This document shows, piece after piece, positions 44,402-53,536 of a DNA stretch of 64,000 nucleotides; positions within the stretch are counted from its first letter, which is position 1, and the number at the start of each line of letters is the position of its first letter. The notes under the pieces are model-generated. The model saw only the letters and a program-made list of their open reading frames with translations, was not told the DNA's origin and ran no database searches. The position numbers and the translations under genes are program-made. This DNA comes from Haloarcula pellucida (GTDB taxonomy: Archaea > Halobacteriota > Halobacteria > Halobacteriales > Haloarculaceae): positions 379 through 64,378 of the forward strand of contig NZ_BMOU01000005.1 of assembly GCF_014647235.1 (NCBI RefSeq), in the 5' to 3' direction.

Positions 44402-45436
44402 ATGGGAAAGCGACGGCGAGACCCGGTCGCGTCGAACGCCGACCGGTCGACGGACCTCTACGAGATAGCCGACTGGGAGGTCCGCTCACGGTTGGACCGG
44501 TTCGCACACTGGCTCTATCACACCGGTCTGTGGGCGCTCCGAGGGCTCGTCATCCTCGCCGCCGTCGGGATTCTGGTGTTACAGGTCGCCTTCGGCAGTC
44601 TGGGCGCGCTGGGCGTCCAGCCACTGTTCGCCGGACTCGCCGCGCTCTCGGCCGTGCCGGCGCTGTTGCTCGCGGCCTACATCTGGTACGCCGACGTGAC
44701 CACCGCCGAACCGCTGACGCTGCTGGTCGGAACGTTCCTGCTCGGCGTGTTGTTTGCCGGGTTCGCTGGGTTGCTGAACGTCGTCCTCGGCGGCCCAGTA
44801 CAGGCCATCGGCTCCGGGTTCGGCCTGTTTCAGCCGGCCGGGACGTTCTTCTTTTTCTTCCTCGTCGTCGGCCCCGTCGAGGAGAGCGTGAAACTGCTCG
44901 CCGTTCGGCTGTACGCCTACCGCGACGACCGGTTCGACGCGGTCATCGACGGTGCGGTGTACGGCGCGGCGGCGGGACTGGGCTTCGCCACTATCGAGAA
45001 CGCGTTGTACATCGTCCAGAACACCGACGTCGTCACCGGGACGCTGGCGGCGTTCGACGCGGGGAGCGACATCGCGGCGGTGCGGGCGCTGGCCGGCCCC
45101 GGCCACGTCATCTACTCCGCGTTCGCGGGCTACTACCTCGGACTGGCGAAGTTCAACCCGGAGGACGCCGGCCCCATCGTTCTGAAGGGGTTACTCATCG
45201 CGACGGTCATCCACGCCACCTACAACTCCCTCTCGGGCGTGGCGACCGGCGTCCTCTCGCTGGTGTTCGGCGTCGACCAGTTGGTCGCTTTCTTCGCGTT
45301 CGTGCTGGTGTACGACGGCGTCTTCGGCCTGCTCCTCCTGCGGAAACTGGACGCCTATCGGCAGGCCTACCAGACGGCCAACGCGGCGCCGGGCGAAACG
45401 ACGGACGACCCCGAACGGACCGACTTCGAGCCCTAA
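44402..45436 (+). CDS. PrsW-family intramembrane metalloprotease
   Basis: 344 aa. Eight or so membrane helices. The PrsW/CPBP-type motifs are present: EESVK (EExxK, about 162), FATIENALY (about 195), HVIYSAFAGYYLG (about 236) and HATYNS (about 268), supplying the glutamate and histidine metal ligands. Cleaves membrane-anchored regulators in bacteria; archaeal substrate unknown. Acidic Asp/Glu-rich C-terminal tail. Its stop overlaps the riboflavin synthase stop by four bases. Confidence 0.92.
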   Translation: MGKRRRDPVASNADRSTDLYEIADWEVRSRLDRFAHWLYHTGLWALRGLVILAAVGILVLQVAFGSLGALGVQPLFAGLAALSAVPALLLAAYIWYADVTTAEPLTLLVGTFLLGVLFAGFAGLLNVVLGGPVQAIGSGFGLFQPAGTFFFFFLVVGPVEESVKLLAVRLYAYRDDRFDAVIDGAVYGAAAGLGFATIENALYIVQNTDVVTGTLAAFDAGSDIAAVRALAGPGHVIYSAFAGYYLGLAKFNPEDAGPIVLKGLLIATVIHATYNSLSGVATGVLSLVFGVDQLVAFFAFVLVYDGVFGLLLLRKLDAYRQAYQTANAAPGETTDDPERTDFEP

Positions 45437-46011
45437 CAGAGCTGTTCGACGTACTTCGCGACGACGTCGACTTCCAGATGTACGGGGTCGCCGACCGACT
45501 TCTCGGAGAGGGTCGTCTCCGCGTACGTCGTCGGGATGATGGCCACGTCGAAGGACTCCGCGCGCCGGTCGGCGACGGTCAGGCTGATGCCGTCGACCGT
45601 GATAGAGCCTTTCTCGACGAGGTAGTCTCGCTGGCTCTCCGGAAGCGAGAAGGTGAACGTCCAGTCATCCCCCTCCCGTTCGATGCCGACGATCTCGGCG
45701 GTGGCGTCGACGTGACCCTGCACGATGTGGCCGTCGAACCGGCCGTCGGCCGGCATCGCCCGTTCGAGGTTGACCGCGTCACCACCCGATAGGTCGTCGA
45801 AGTAGGTCCGAGCCAGCGTCTCGCGGGCGAGGAACACCTCGAACCACTCGCCGTCGGAAACGTTCTCGACAGTGAGGCACGTGCCGCTGACGCTTATCGA
45901 CTGGCCGTGGTCGAGGCCCTCGAAGGGTGCGCCGATGCGAACCCGCCGCCCCCCTTCGTCGTCTACGACTGCCTGTACCGCACCCGTCGTCTCGACGATA
46001 CCGGTGAACAT
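45433..46011 (-). CDS. ribE: Riboflavin synthase, alpha-type
   Basis: 192 aa from ATG 46011 (MFTGIVETTGAV, the invariant start). Duplicated lumazine-binding barrels: SGTCLTVENV and the second-half GSITVDGISLTVAD (about 136-149), with GHIVQGHVDATAEIVG near 93. Converts two lumazines to riboflavin. This bacterial-type trimeric enzyme differs from the archaeal RibC of methanogens and is standard in haloarchaea. The extra upstream codons of the frame are rejected because MFTGIV is the universal N-terminus. Confidence 0.95.
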   Translation of the reverse strand: MFTGIVETTGAVQAVVDDEGGRRVRIGAPFEGLDHGQSISVSGTCLTVENVSDGEWFEVFLARETLARTYFDDLSGGDAVNLERAMPADGRFDGHIVQGHVDATAEIVGIEREGDDWTFTFSLPESQRDYLVEKGSITVDGISLTVADRRAESFDVAIIPTTYAETTLSEKSVGDPVHLEVDVVAKYVEQLC

Positions 46012-46165
46012 ACCGAACCGTGGGGCGCTGCCATCGAAAACACTTCGGCTCGGCGGCCCCCGAGGGGCGTCTTCGGCGACCGTCGCCACGACTTACTCGG
46101 GATCGAGTTGTATTTTTACACCATTAATCACAAGGAATTTACTACAGAGGGTCGTATCGGTTCGT

Positions 46166-46309
46166 ATGCCTGCGATGGCTCCCCGAAAGCGCGACGACGG
46201 CGACTGGACGGCCAGACACGCGCGAACGCGCCCCCGAGAGAAGCGGCCAGTGGCGGTCTACGACCCCAAAGACGGCTGGAAGCGGCGACACGCCGAGACG
46301 GACCGCTAG
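46166..46309 (+). CDS. Very small basic protein of unknown function
   Basis: 47 aa (MPAMAPRKRDDGDWTARHAR...), or 44 aa from the second Met. Highly charged, with WTARHARTRPREKRPVAVYD and WKRRHAETDR. The stop overlaps the pgk stop by four bases. The sequence looks coherent and DNA/RNA-binding in character rather than shadow, and an AT-rich stretch with TATA-like TATTTTTAC lies about 50 bases upstream. Family not recognised. Confidence 0.5.
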   Translation: MPAMAPRKRDDGDWTARHARTRPREKRPVAVYDPKDGWKRRHAETDR

Positions 46310-47508
46310 CGCTTGAGCACTTCGACGCCCACCAGTTCTGCACCGGTCAGCGCGCGGATGTAGGCCCCGCCCGCGATAGAGACGTGACCGAACTCGTCCT
46401 CTGACATCCCGTACATCTCGATGGCCCGAGAGGTGTCGCCGCCGCCGACGACGGAGAAGCAGTCGGTGTCCGCGATGGCTTCGAGGACGCCGGCGGTGCC
46501 GACAGAGAAGCGCTCGTCCTCGAACATCCCGAGCGCACCCTTCACGAAGACGGCCTCGGAGTCGCGGATGACGGGCGAATACTCCATGACCGTCTCGCTG
46601 CCCACGTCGAGGTAGGAGACGGTCTTCTCGTCGATGTCGTCGACCGATTGCTCGGCGCGGGACCCGTCGTCCTCGTATGCCAGATCGACCGCGAGGGAAA
46701 TCTGGTCGCGGTGCGCGTCGAGCATCGACTCTATCTTCTCGCTGTTTTTCTCCCACTGGTGGTCGTAGAGGTCGGCGTCGTCGATGTCGTAGCCGACGGG
46801 GTAGCCCGCCGCGCGCAGGAACAGTTCGCCGGCGATACCGCCAAGCAGGAAGTCGTCGACTTTCTCGTCTAAGTGGGTCATCACGTCGATGACGTCGGTG
46901 GCCTTGGTGCCGCCGACGACCATCGTGACGTTGCCCTCGAACTCCTTCTCGGCGATGGCGGTGTTGGCCTCGTACTCGGTCTCCATGACGCGACCCGCGT
47001 AGGCGTCCATCACCAACGGGAATCCGACGAGCGAAGCGTGCGAGCGGTGTGCCGCCGAGTAGGCGTCGTTGACGTAGGCGTCGAACTCGCCTTTCAGCGT
47101 CTGGACGAACTCCGTCTGGGCCTTGACCTCGGGGTCCTCCTCGGGGAGTTCCTCGTCGCACATCCGGGTGTTCTCCAGTACGAGGACGTCGCCGGCCTCC
47201 AGCCCCGCTATCTCGTGGATGGCGTCGGGCCCGAACGTGTCGGCGACGAACTCGACGTCGCTGTCGATGTGGTCCGCGAGGATGTCGGCGTGCTGTTCGA
47301 GCGAGACGAAGTCGTCCCGGCCGGGGCGGCCCTGATGGGCCATCACCGCGACTTCGAAGTCGCGGTCGACGAGTTCGCGAATCGTCTCGGCGTGGCGGTC
47401 GAACCGGCGGTTGTCCTGTACGTCGCCGTCCTCTACGGGCGAGTTGAGGTCGAGTCGGACGAGGACGCGCTGGCCGTCCTCGATGTCGTCGAGCGTCTGG
47501 AAAGTCAT
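46306..47508 (-). CDS. pgk: Phosphoglycerate kinase
   Basis: 400 aa from ATG 47508 (MTFQTLDDIEDGQRVLVRLDLNSP over the first residues). Transfers phosphate between 1,3-bisphosphoglycerate and ADP. VRLDLNSPVEDG (about 16-27), MAHQGRPGRDD, ENTRMCDEE, the VVGGTKATDVID hinge and the nucleotide-binding VVGGGDTSRAIEMYG near the C-terminus are present. Lies 161 bases downstream of gap on the same strand, a glycolytic/gluconeogenic pair. Confidence 0.97.
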   Translation of the reverse strand: MTFQTLDDIEDGQRVLVRLDLNSPVEDGDVQDNRRFDRHAETIRELVDRDFEVAVMAHQGRPGRDDFVSLEQHADILADHIDSDVEFVADTFGPDAIHEIAGLEAGDVLVLENTRMCDEELPEEDPEVKAQTEFVQTLKGEFDAYVNDAYSAAHRSHASLVGFPLVMDAYAGRVMETEYEANTAIAEKEFEGNVTMVVGGTKATDVIDVMTHLDEKVDDFLLGGIAGELFLRAAGYPVGYDIDDADLYDHQWEKNSEKIESMLDAHRDQISLAVDLAYEDDGSRAEQSVDDIDEKTVSYLDVGSETVMEYSPVIRDSEAVFVKGALGMFEDERFSVGTAGVLEAIADTDCFSVVGGGDTSRAIEMYGMSEDEFGHVSIAGGAYIRALTGAELVGVEVLKR

Positions 47509-47669
47509 CACGCGAGACAACGCCGGCCCCGTGTATAGGCGTTTCCGAGTCGAGCGGTCGGCGTCGGCGCTCCGGGCGTCCAGCGGGGTCGAGACGGCCA
47601 CGAACAGGCGGCGAGACCAGTCGGTCGAGGGACGACGGCGAAAGAAACACCGCGGGCGGAGACCGACGC

Positions 47670-48677
47670 TTACTGCTCGGTGATGTACTGAGCGACGTCC
47701 AGCATCCGGTTCGAGAAGCCGTACTCGTTGTCGTACCACGTCAGAATCTTCGTCATCCCGCTGACGACGTTCGTCGACTGGAGGTCGACCTGCGTGGAGT
47801 AGGGGTCGCCGAGGATGTCAGAGGAGACGACGTCCTCGCTCGTGACGCCCAGCACGCCTTCGAGTTCGCCGGCGGCGGCCTCCTCGAAGGCGGCGTTGAC
47901 GTCGGCTTCGGTGACGTCGTCGTCGAGGTCGACGACGAACTCCGTGATGGAGCCGTTCGGGACCGGGACGCGGATTGCCATCCCGTCGAGTTTGCCTTCG
48001 AGTTCGGGCAGGACCTCGGTGGCGGCCTGTGCGGCGCCGGTCGAGGTGGGGATGATGTTCTCGGCGGCGGCGCGGCGACGGCGGGGCTTGCTGTTGGGGC
48101 CGTCCATCAGGTTCTGCGAGCCGGTGTAGGCGTGGACGGTCGTCAACTGACCGGCGTTGATGCCGAACTCCTCGTCGAGCACCTTCGCGACGGGGGTGAT
48201 GGAGTTGGTCGTACAGGAGGCGTTCGAGACGATGTCCTCGCCGTCGTACTCGTCCTCGTTGACGCCGTAGACGATCTGTTTGACCGGTTCGTCACCCTTC
48301 GGCGGCGCGGAGATGACGACCTTATCGGCACCCGCTTCGAGGTGCTGGCTGGCGTCCTCTTTGGTGCGGAAGATGCCGGTCGCCTCGAAGGCGACGTCGA
48401 CGTCTAAGTCGTCCCACGGGAGTTCTGTCGGGTCCGTCTCGTGGAAGACGCCCGCCTCGAAGTCGGTGCCGTCGACGGTCAGCACGCCGTCCTCGACGCC
48501 GGCACCCTCGAGGTTGCCCATGACGGTGTCGTACTGGGCGAAGTAGTCGATCTCCTCGTCGTCCATCACGTCGTTGACACCCACGATTTCGACGTCGTCG
48601 TTCTCCAGCGAAGCGCGGAACACGTTGCGGCCGATGCGGCCGAAGCCGTTGAGGCCAACACGAACTGGGTCGCTCAT
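47670..48677 (-). CDS. gap: Glyceraldehyde-3-phosphate dehydrogenase (type I)
   Basis: 335 aa. Bacterial-type GAPDH: Rossmann VGLNGFGRIGRNVFRA (7-22), active-site SNASCTTNSITP with Cys at about 155, phosphate-site PTSTGAAQA and C-terminal WYDNEYGFSNRM. Archaea usually have type II; type I in haloarchaea is considered a bacterial acquisition. A strong leaderless promoter lies at 48703-48722 on the minus strand (CCGAAAACAC then TTTACTCC). Immediately upstream of pgk. Confidence 0.97.
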   Translation of the reverse strand: MSDPVRVGLNGFGRIGRNVFRASLENDDVEIVGVNDVMDDEEIDYFAQYDTVMGNLEGAGVEDGVLTVDGTDFEAGVFHETDPTELPWDDLDVDVAFEATGIFRTKEDASQHLEAGADKVVISAPPKGDEPVKQIVYGVNEDEYDGEDIVSNASCTTNSITPVAKVLDEEFGINAGQLTTVHAYTGSQNLMDGPNSKPRRRRAAAENIIPTSTGAAQAATEVLPELEGKLDGMAIRVPVPNGSITEFVVDLDDDVTEADVNAAFEEAAAGELEGVLGVTSEDVVSSDILGDPYSTQVDLQSTNVVSGMTKILTWYDNEYGFSNRMLDVAQYITEQ

Positions 48678-48874
48678 ACCGCCTAGTAAACCTGCGCTAC
48701 GGAGTAAAGTGTTTTCGGAGTTGTTTTCGCGGGTGATTGTTTATGAGCATTCCGTACCGAATCTACGACCTGCCGGACACGCCGTCTCGCCTCGGCTCGA
48801 ACCGACGGCAGTGGAAGCAAAGAGTGAGCCCGTCAGAAGGCTTTTCAGACAGTGCGACGTACCGCCTCGTACTG

Positions 48875-49261
48875 ATGAGACGGGACGACAACGACGACCC
48901 TTTCGACGAGTTCTTCCGCGAAATCGAGCGCATGATGGACGAGATGATGGGTTCCGAAGGGGACGTACATATCGACCGCGACGGCCCGAACGGCGGCGGT
49001 GACCTCCACGTCGACGTCCACGAGACCGACGACGAGATCCGCGTCGTCGCCGACATCCCCGGCGTCGAGAAGGAGGCTATCGACCTGAAGTGTGACGGCA
49101 GCGTCCTCACCATCGACGCCGACAGCCACCAGCGAGAGTACCACGAGCGACTCACCCTCCCCAGCGAGGTCGACGAACACTCCGCGTCGGCCACCTACAA
49201 CAACGGCATCCTCGAAGTCACCTTCGACCGCGAGGAAGACTCCGCCGACATCGAACTGTAA
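48875..49261 (+). CDS. Small heat-shock protein (Hsp20/alpha-crystallin)
   Basis: 128 aa from ATG 48875 (MRRDDNDDPFDEFF). N-terminal amphipathic FREIERMMDEMMG; alpha-crystallin domain from about residue 45: DLHVDVHETDDEIRVVADIPGV, CDGSVLTIDADS, YHERLTLPSEVDE and NNGILEVTFDRE. ATP-independent holdase. It lacks a long C-terminal IxI tail (ends SADIEL). Divergent from gap. Confidence 0.93.
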   Translation: MRRDDNDDPFDEFFREIERMMDEMMGSEGDVHIDRDGPNGGGDLHVDVHETDDEIRVVADIPGVEKEAIDLKCDGSVLTIDADSHQREYHERLTLPSEVDEHSASATYNNGILEVTFDREEDSADIEL

Positions 49262-49324
49262 GGTCGTCCCGTCTCCGTTCTCTCCGCTCTCACGTCGTGT
49301 TCGTTCGTGACCGGACAGCGGCGG

Positions 49325-50188
49325 CTACGCGTCTGCGGTCTCGCGAATCAGTCCCGCTAAATCGTCCCAAAAGCCGTCCTCGTACTTCGTCGCGCTGTCG
49401 ATAGTCGGACGGGCGTTCGTCTCGTTGACCACCGCGCGGTCCTCGGTCACCAGCAAGTCGACGCCGAGATACTGGACGTCGAGTACCGCGGCCGTCCGCT
49501 CTGCGAGAGTGCGTAACTCCTCTGGCAGCTCGACGCCCTCGGCGTCGGCACCGCGGTGGACGTTGTGCTTCCAGCGCCCGCGCTCGCGGGCCGCGGTCGG
49601 GAGGCGGCGCTCGACCGCCCCCACGCACTCCCCGTCGACGACCATCGCCCGGTAGTCCCGCGCGTCGGGGAGATACTCCTGTACCAGAAACGACCGGTCG
49701 CCAGTCGCACGGTAGTCGTGGACCAGATCGAGGTAGTCCGCGACGCCCAGAAACGAGTCGAGGTCGTGGGCCGTCGTCACGCCGACGCCGCGGGTCGTCG
49801 AGTTCGGTTTCACGACGACGGGCGACTGCACCTGCTCGAAGGCCGCAACGAGGGCAGCCTCATCGGCCGGGTTCGACACCATCACCGTCTCGGGCACCGG
49901 GACGTCGGCGCGGCCGAGTCGGGCCAGTACGTCGGCTTTGTTACGCGACCGCAGAATCGTCTCGCGGTCGTTGACCCACGGGACGTCGAGCATCGCGTCG
50001 GCGACGGCCCCTTCCATGATTCGTGGAGGGTAGACGAACCCCACGTCGTACTCCTCGAACGGGTCCGCAGTCAGCGGTACCGCTCGTTCGCTCGTATCGA
50101 CGTGGCCGATGGCGATCCCCCGGGCGGCGAGCGGGTCCACCATCCGCTCGAACGTCTCGGACCGCGTAGTGACGGCGAGGTCCAACAT
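49325..50188 (-). CDS. RimK-like ATP-grasp ligase
   Basis: 287 aa. ATP-grasp fold: N-terminal LAVTTRSETFERM, VNDRETILRSRNKADVLARL near 73, ATP-binding SPVVVKPNSTTRGVGVT (about 126-142), LVQEYLPDARDYRAMVVDGE (about 167-186) and C-terminal metal/ATP ligands YLGVDLLV, VVNETNARPT. RimK relatives join amino acids (often glutamate) to peptides, proteins or cofactors. Substrate cannot be told. Confidence 0.88.
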   Translation of the reverse strand: MLDLAVTTRSETFERMVDPLAARGIAIGHVDTSERAVPLTADPFEEYDVGFVYPPRIMEGAVADAMLDVPWVNDRETILRSRNKADVLARLGRADVPVPETVMVSNPADEAALVAAFEQVQSPVVVKPNSTTRGVGVTTAHDLDSFLGVADYLDLVHDYRATGDRSFLVQEYLPDARDYRAMVVDGECVGAVERRLPTAARERGRWKHNVHRGADAEGVELPEELRTLAERTAAVLDVQYLGVDLLVTEDRAVVNETNARPTIDSATKYEDGFWDDLAGLIRETADA

Positions 50189-50341
50189 CGTCGTCGCTTA
50201 GGGGTATCGCTACAAAGATGTGTGTGCTGTCGGGTCGGGCGTGGGGTGGAAGTCCCTACAAAAACCTTCCGCTCGTTTGCAGCGCGTTGCGGGCCATCCG
50301 GTCGTATGATGTCCGAGGCGTGTCTCCAGACAGACACAGCG

Positions 50342-51577
50342 ATGAGCGACGACACGACATCACCCTCCGACGAACGGACACGCCGTGGGTTTCTCCGGGC
50401 CGGTACCGCGACGCTCGCGGTCGGAGCCACAGCGAGCACCACGGGGTGTCTGTCCAGCCTCCCCCCGCTCGGCAGTTCGCTCTCTTACGGCCGCCTCGAC
50501 GTTCCACCGGCGGACGAACCGGCGTACCGACGGTGGCTCCCCACCCCCGATGCGTTCGAGACGCGCTACGACGACGGCTACAGTTTCGGGTCCGTCGAAC
50601 CCGGCCCATACGTCGCCGACGCGCCCCGGAAGTTCCGGGCCCGACGCGCCTTGTTCAAGCTCGAACCGGATTACTTCGGCATCGGGTTCGAGAACTACGA
50701 CCGCATGGTCACGTCGAACCTCGGCGTCGTCGTCGAAGCGTCGTTCGACCGCGACGCCGTGGCGTCGACACTCATCGGGAGCGGCTACGCTCCCGACGGG
50801 ACCTACCGGGGGTACGACCTGTTCGCTCGCAGGGACACCGAGCGACGGGTCGCCGTCGGCGACGGCGTCGTCGTCTGGACCAACGCGGTGGAACATCCGG
50901 CGGCGAATCTGGAACTCCTGATCGACACCGGTGCCGGCGACCGAACGCGGTATCACGAGGCCAGCGACGCGTTCGCGGCGGTCAGTGCCGCCGTCGGCGC
51001 GAGCAGACAGGTCATCGCAGGGCCGTACAGCATGGACCCCCGCGGCGACTCGGAGTTCGGTGCCGACGCGTTTAGACTGGGCGACGACGCGACGTATCAG
51101 GTGCTCGCCATGCACTTCGCCGCGGGCCGGACGCCAACGCAGGAGTCACTCGAATCGGCCTTCCGCGAGAGCTACCGACTGACCGAGGAGAGTCAGGGAG
51201 CGGAGATCACGGTCGACGGCCGCCTCGCCACCGTCGAGGCGCGGGCGCCGCGCCGGGAAAGCGTCGACCCGACACCGGACGTGGACCCACCGCAGGTCAC
51301 GTGGGGCGCATCGACCGACGCGGGCGTAGAGGCACTGACGCTCCGACACGAGGCCGGAGACGCCGTCCCGGCCGAGTGGCTCTGGCTCGATTTCGAGGAC
51401 GGAGCAGGTCCCAACGAGGTGGAGAAGATCTCGCTGTGGCCGGACCGCGAGACGGTCGAACCGGGTGACACCACCACCGTCGACCTTCGCGACCACGGCG
51501 ACCCCTCGGCGGTCAACGTCGTGCTGTCGAGCGGTGGGACCGATTTCAGGATGCTGTTCACCTACGAACTGGAGTGA
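50342..51577 (+). CDS. Tat-exported lipoprotein of unknown function
   Basis: 411 aa from ATG 50342 (MSDDTTSPSDERTRRGFL). The twin-arginine signal RRGFLRAGTATLAVGA is followed by lipobox STTGC (Cys at about 37), typical of haloarchaeal Tat lipoproteins. The mature part has FGIGFENYDRMVTSNLGVVVEASFD and a final beta domain (PQVTWGASTDAGVEALTLRHEAGD). No known enzyme motif. The HTH gene follows 106 bases downstream. Confidence 0.85.
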   Translation: MSDDTTSPSDERTRRGFLRAGTATLAVGATASTTGCLSSLPPLGSSLSYGRLDVPPADEPAYRRWLPTPDAFETRYDDGYSFGSVEPGPYVADAPRKFRARRALFKLEPDYFGIGFENYDRMVTSNLGVVVEASFDRDAVASTLIGSGYAPDGTYRGYDLFARRDTERRVAVGDGVVVWTNAVEHPAANLELLIDTGAGDRTRYHEASDAFAAVSAAVGASRQVIAGPYSMDPRGDSEFGADAFRLGDDATYQVLAMHFAAGRTPTQESLESAFRESYRLTEESQGAEITVDGRLATVEARAPRRESVDPTPDVDPPQVTWGASTDAGVEALTLRHEAGDAVPAEWLWLDFEDGAGPNEVEKISLWPDRETVEPGDTTTVDLRDHGDPSAVNVVLSSGGTDFRMLFTYELE

Positions 51578-51683
51578 GACCGTGACGCTGACCGACACCG
51601 GGCTCCCGCCCGTCGGACGAGCGAACGCATCGCGACGGAGTCCAGAGCGACGAACCCATGCGAACGACATTTATCACCCCGGT

Positions 51684-52043
51684 ATGACGGATGAGTCTGT
51701 GACCGAGGACGCCGACCTCTCTACGGTCGTCGACCTGTTGGACGACGACCACGCCCGGACGATTCTCGTCGCGACGAGCGCCGAACCGCGGTCGGCCAGC
51801 GAACTCAGCGACCGCTGTGGCGTCTCCGTCTCGACCATCTATCGGCGCGTCGATCGGCTGACGGCGGCAGACCTCCTCGAAGAGCAGACCCGACCCAGAG
51901 CCGACGGCCACCACGACACCGTCTACGTCTCGACGCTAGAGCGGTTCGAACTCGCCATCCGCGACGGGGACCTGACGTGGCGCATCGAGCGGCGGGGTGA
52001 GGACGTGGCCGATCAGTTGAGCCGCCTGTGGGGGAACTTCTGA
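51684..52043 (+). CDS. ArsR-like winged-helix regulator
   Basis: 119 aa from ATG 51684. Winged helix at residues 14-85: LDDDHARTILVATSAEPRSASELSDRCGVSVSTIYRRVDRLTAADLLEEQ (given across residues 18-67), with the recognition helix VSTIYRRVDRL. The tail ends in RGEDVADQLSRLWGNF. It is followed by a membrane-protein gene with only one base between them, a recurrent haloarchaeal pairing. Confidence 0.88.
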   Translation: MTDESVTEDADLSTVVDLLDDDHARTILVATSAEPRSASELSDRCGVSVSTIYRRVDRLTAADLLEEQTRPRADGHHDTVYVSTLERFELAIRDGDLTWRIERRGEDVADQLSRLWGNF

Positions 52044-52044
52044 G

Positions 52045-52377
52045 ATGGCTCCGTTCGCCGCTCCCGTCGGCCTCCTCGCCGGCGTCGCCGCCACCGGGTC
52101 GGCCGTCGTCGGCCTCTATATCGGCTATCACGCCTACCGCGGCCTCCGGCGGAACGACGACCCGTCGATGCGGTACCTCTCGGTCGGGATGTTACTGCTG
52201 TTCGGCCTCGCGTACGCGCTGGCGGTGGCCGGACAGGGACTCATCGCGTTTCGCGTCGTCTCCATCCAGTACCAACCAGTCATTCGACTGGTCGTCCGGA
52301 TGGTGCAGCTCGTCGGCCTCCTGAGCATCGCTTACTCGCTTCGTATCGCGACCACCCGCCGGTCGCCGACCGAGTGA
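52045..52377 (+). CDS. DUF7521-like small membrane protein
   Basis: 110 aa, three membrane helices (about 8-28 VGLLAGVAATGSAVVGLYIGY, 46-66 VGMLLLFGLAYALAVAGQGLI, 80-98). Short basic tail. One base after the HTH stop, so co-translated; the pair may be a membrane sensor with its regulator (inference). Function unknown. Confidence 0.8.
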   Translation: MAPFAAPVGLLAGVAATGSAVVGLYIGYHAYRGLRRNDDPSMRYLSVGMLLLFGLAYALAVAGQGLIAFRVVSIQYQPVIRLVVRMVQLVGLLSIAYSLRIATTRRSPTE

Positions 52378-52445
52378 CGGGACCGACCAGTCCTCACGAC
52401 CGTGTGCTGACAGCGTCGAAACGCCGAGGGACGACCGCGTTCGGG

Positions 52446-52667
52446 CTATGCGTCCGCTGTGTCCGCCTCGCTGTGACCGCCACCCCGACCCCGGAGCAAC
52501 ACCCATAGCACGATGACGGCACCCTCGATCCGTGCCACGCTGTACACCCACGGTTTGAGTTCGACGTCGCCGTCTTCGGCCGCGAGGTCCATCCAGAAGT
52601 CGACCATCTTCCGAGGCGCGGCCAGTTCGAGCAGTCCGACCGCGAGCAGCAGTAGTCTGAGTACCAT
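52446..52667 (-). CDS. Small membrane-associated protein
   Basis: 73 aa, MVLRLLLLAVGLLELAAPRK then MVDFWMDLAAEDGDVELKPWVYSVARIEGAVIVLW. Two hydrophobic helices (2-17 and 45-60) flank a polar loop. A leaderless promoter is visible on the minus strand at about 52690-52703 (CCGAAATAGTATTG). Family not recognised. Confidence 0.6.
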   Translation of the reverse strand: MVLRLLLLAVGLLELAAPRKMVDFWMDLAAEDGDVELKPWVYSVARIEGAVIVLWVLLRGRGGGHSEADTADA

Positions 52668-52830
52668 ACCTCACGGTACGACATGTTGCCTCAATACTAT
52701 TTCGGCGGTGCCGCCTGCCTCGTGTGACCCTCGGCGAGTCAGTGACAGTCAAACGACGTATCAGTGCAACCGCTAAGCGCAAAGTGCAGTCGTCCGGGTG
52801 GACGACCAGCGTGAGAAAGCCGTCGCGGCG

Positions 52831-53364
52831 TTACGCGATGAGCAGTTCCTCGCCGCGCTCGACCTTGATGCGGCAGGAGGGCGTGATCTTGTTGTAGGCA
52901 CGGCGGAACGCCTCTTTGACGTGTTCGGCGTCCTCGACGTTGCAGTAGGCCGTAAAGAGCTGTTCGCCGGCCTGTACGCGGGCGGCGGTGCCGACGATCT
53001 TCCCGAAGGCCTGTCGCATCCCGTCGGAGACACGGTCGGCCCCGGCACCGGTCGCCTGCTTGTTCTCGCGCAGGACCTGGTGGGGGAACTTCCGCAGCGT
53101 CATCCGGTAGTCACCCTCCTCACCGATTTCCTTGATGAGGTGGCGGTTGGCCGACAGGCGCGAGGCTTCGAGCGAGCCGTGACGGAGCTGGACCGACTCC
53201 TCGACGATGAGGCTAATCTGGACGGGGTAGTCGTCTTTCTCGGCCGTCTTGCGACCCATCTCGTGCTGTGCGATCTTCGAACCAGGGATGCCCGTGATGT
53301 ACTCGCGTCGGGTGTACGAGGGCTTGTCGATGTCCCGGTACATCGAGGCAGGTTTGTCCGACAT
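52831..53364 (-). CDS. rpl10e: 50S ribosomal protein L16 (uL16, L10e)
   Basis: 177 aa from ATG 53364 ([22 protein letters not shown]). Conserved [13 protein letters not shown] (about 26-38), [41 protein letters not shown] (across residues 98-127) and the C-terminal [13 protein letters not shown]. Sits near the peptidyl-transferase centre. Promoter: minus-strand TTCGAAGCCCTTATCA at 53398-53413. Confidence 0.97.
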   Translation of the reverse strand: MSDKPASMYRDIDKPSYTRREYITGIPGSKIAQHEMGRKTAEKDDYPVQISLIVEESVQLRHGSLEASRLSANRHLIKEIGEEGDYRMTLRKFPHQVLRENKQATGAGADRVSDGMRQAFGKIVGTAARVQAGEQLFTAYCNVEDAEHVKEAFRRAYNKITPSCRIKVERGEELLIA

Positions 53365-53536
53365 AGGTACTCTTGGCGAATACGTGGCCGAGCGACCTGA
53401 TAAGGGCTTCGAAGGGCAGGCGGGCAAGTGGGTCAGACCCACACACTACACAGCGGCCCAGAGACGGTCGTCTGGGGTGACACGGATGTTACCTCGCTCG
53501 GGTGTTTATCCGGTTCGAGCGCTAACGAAGGATACC

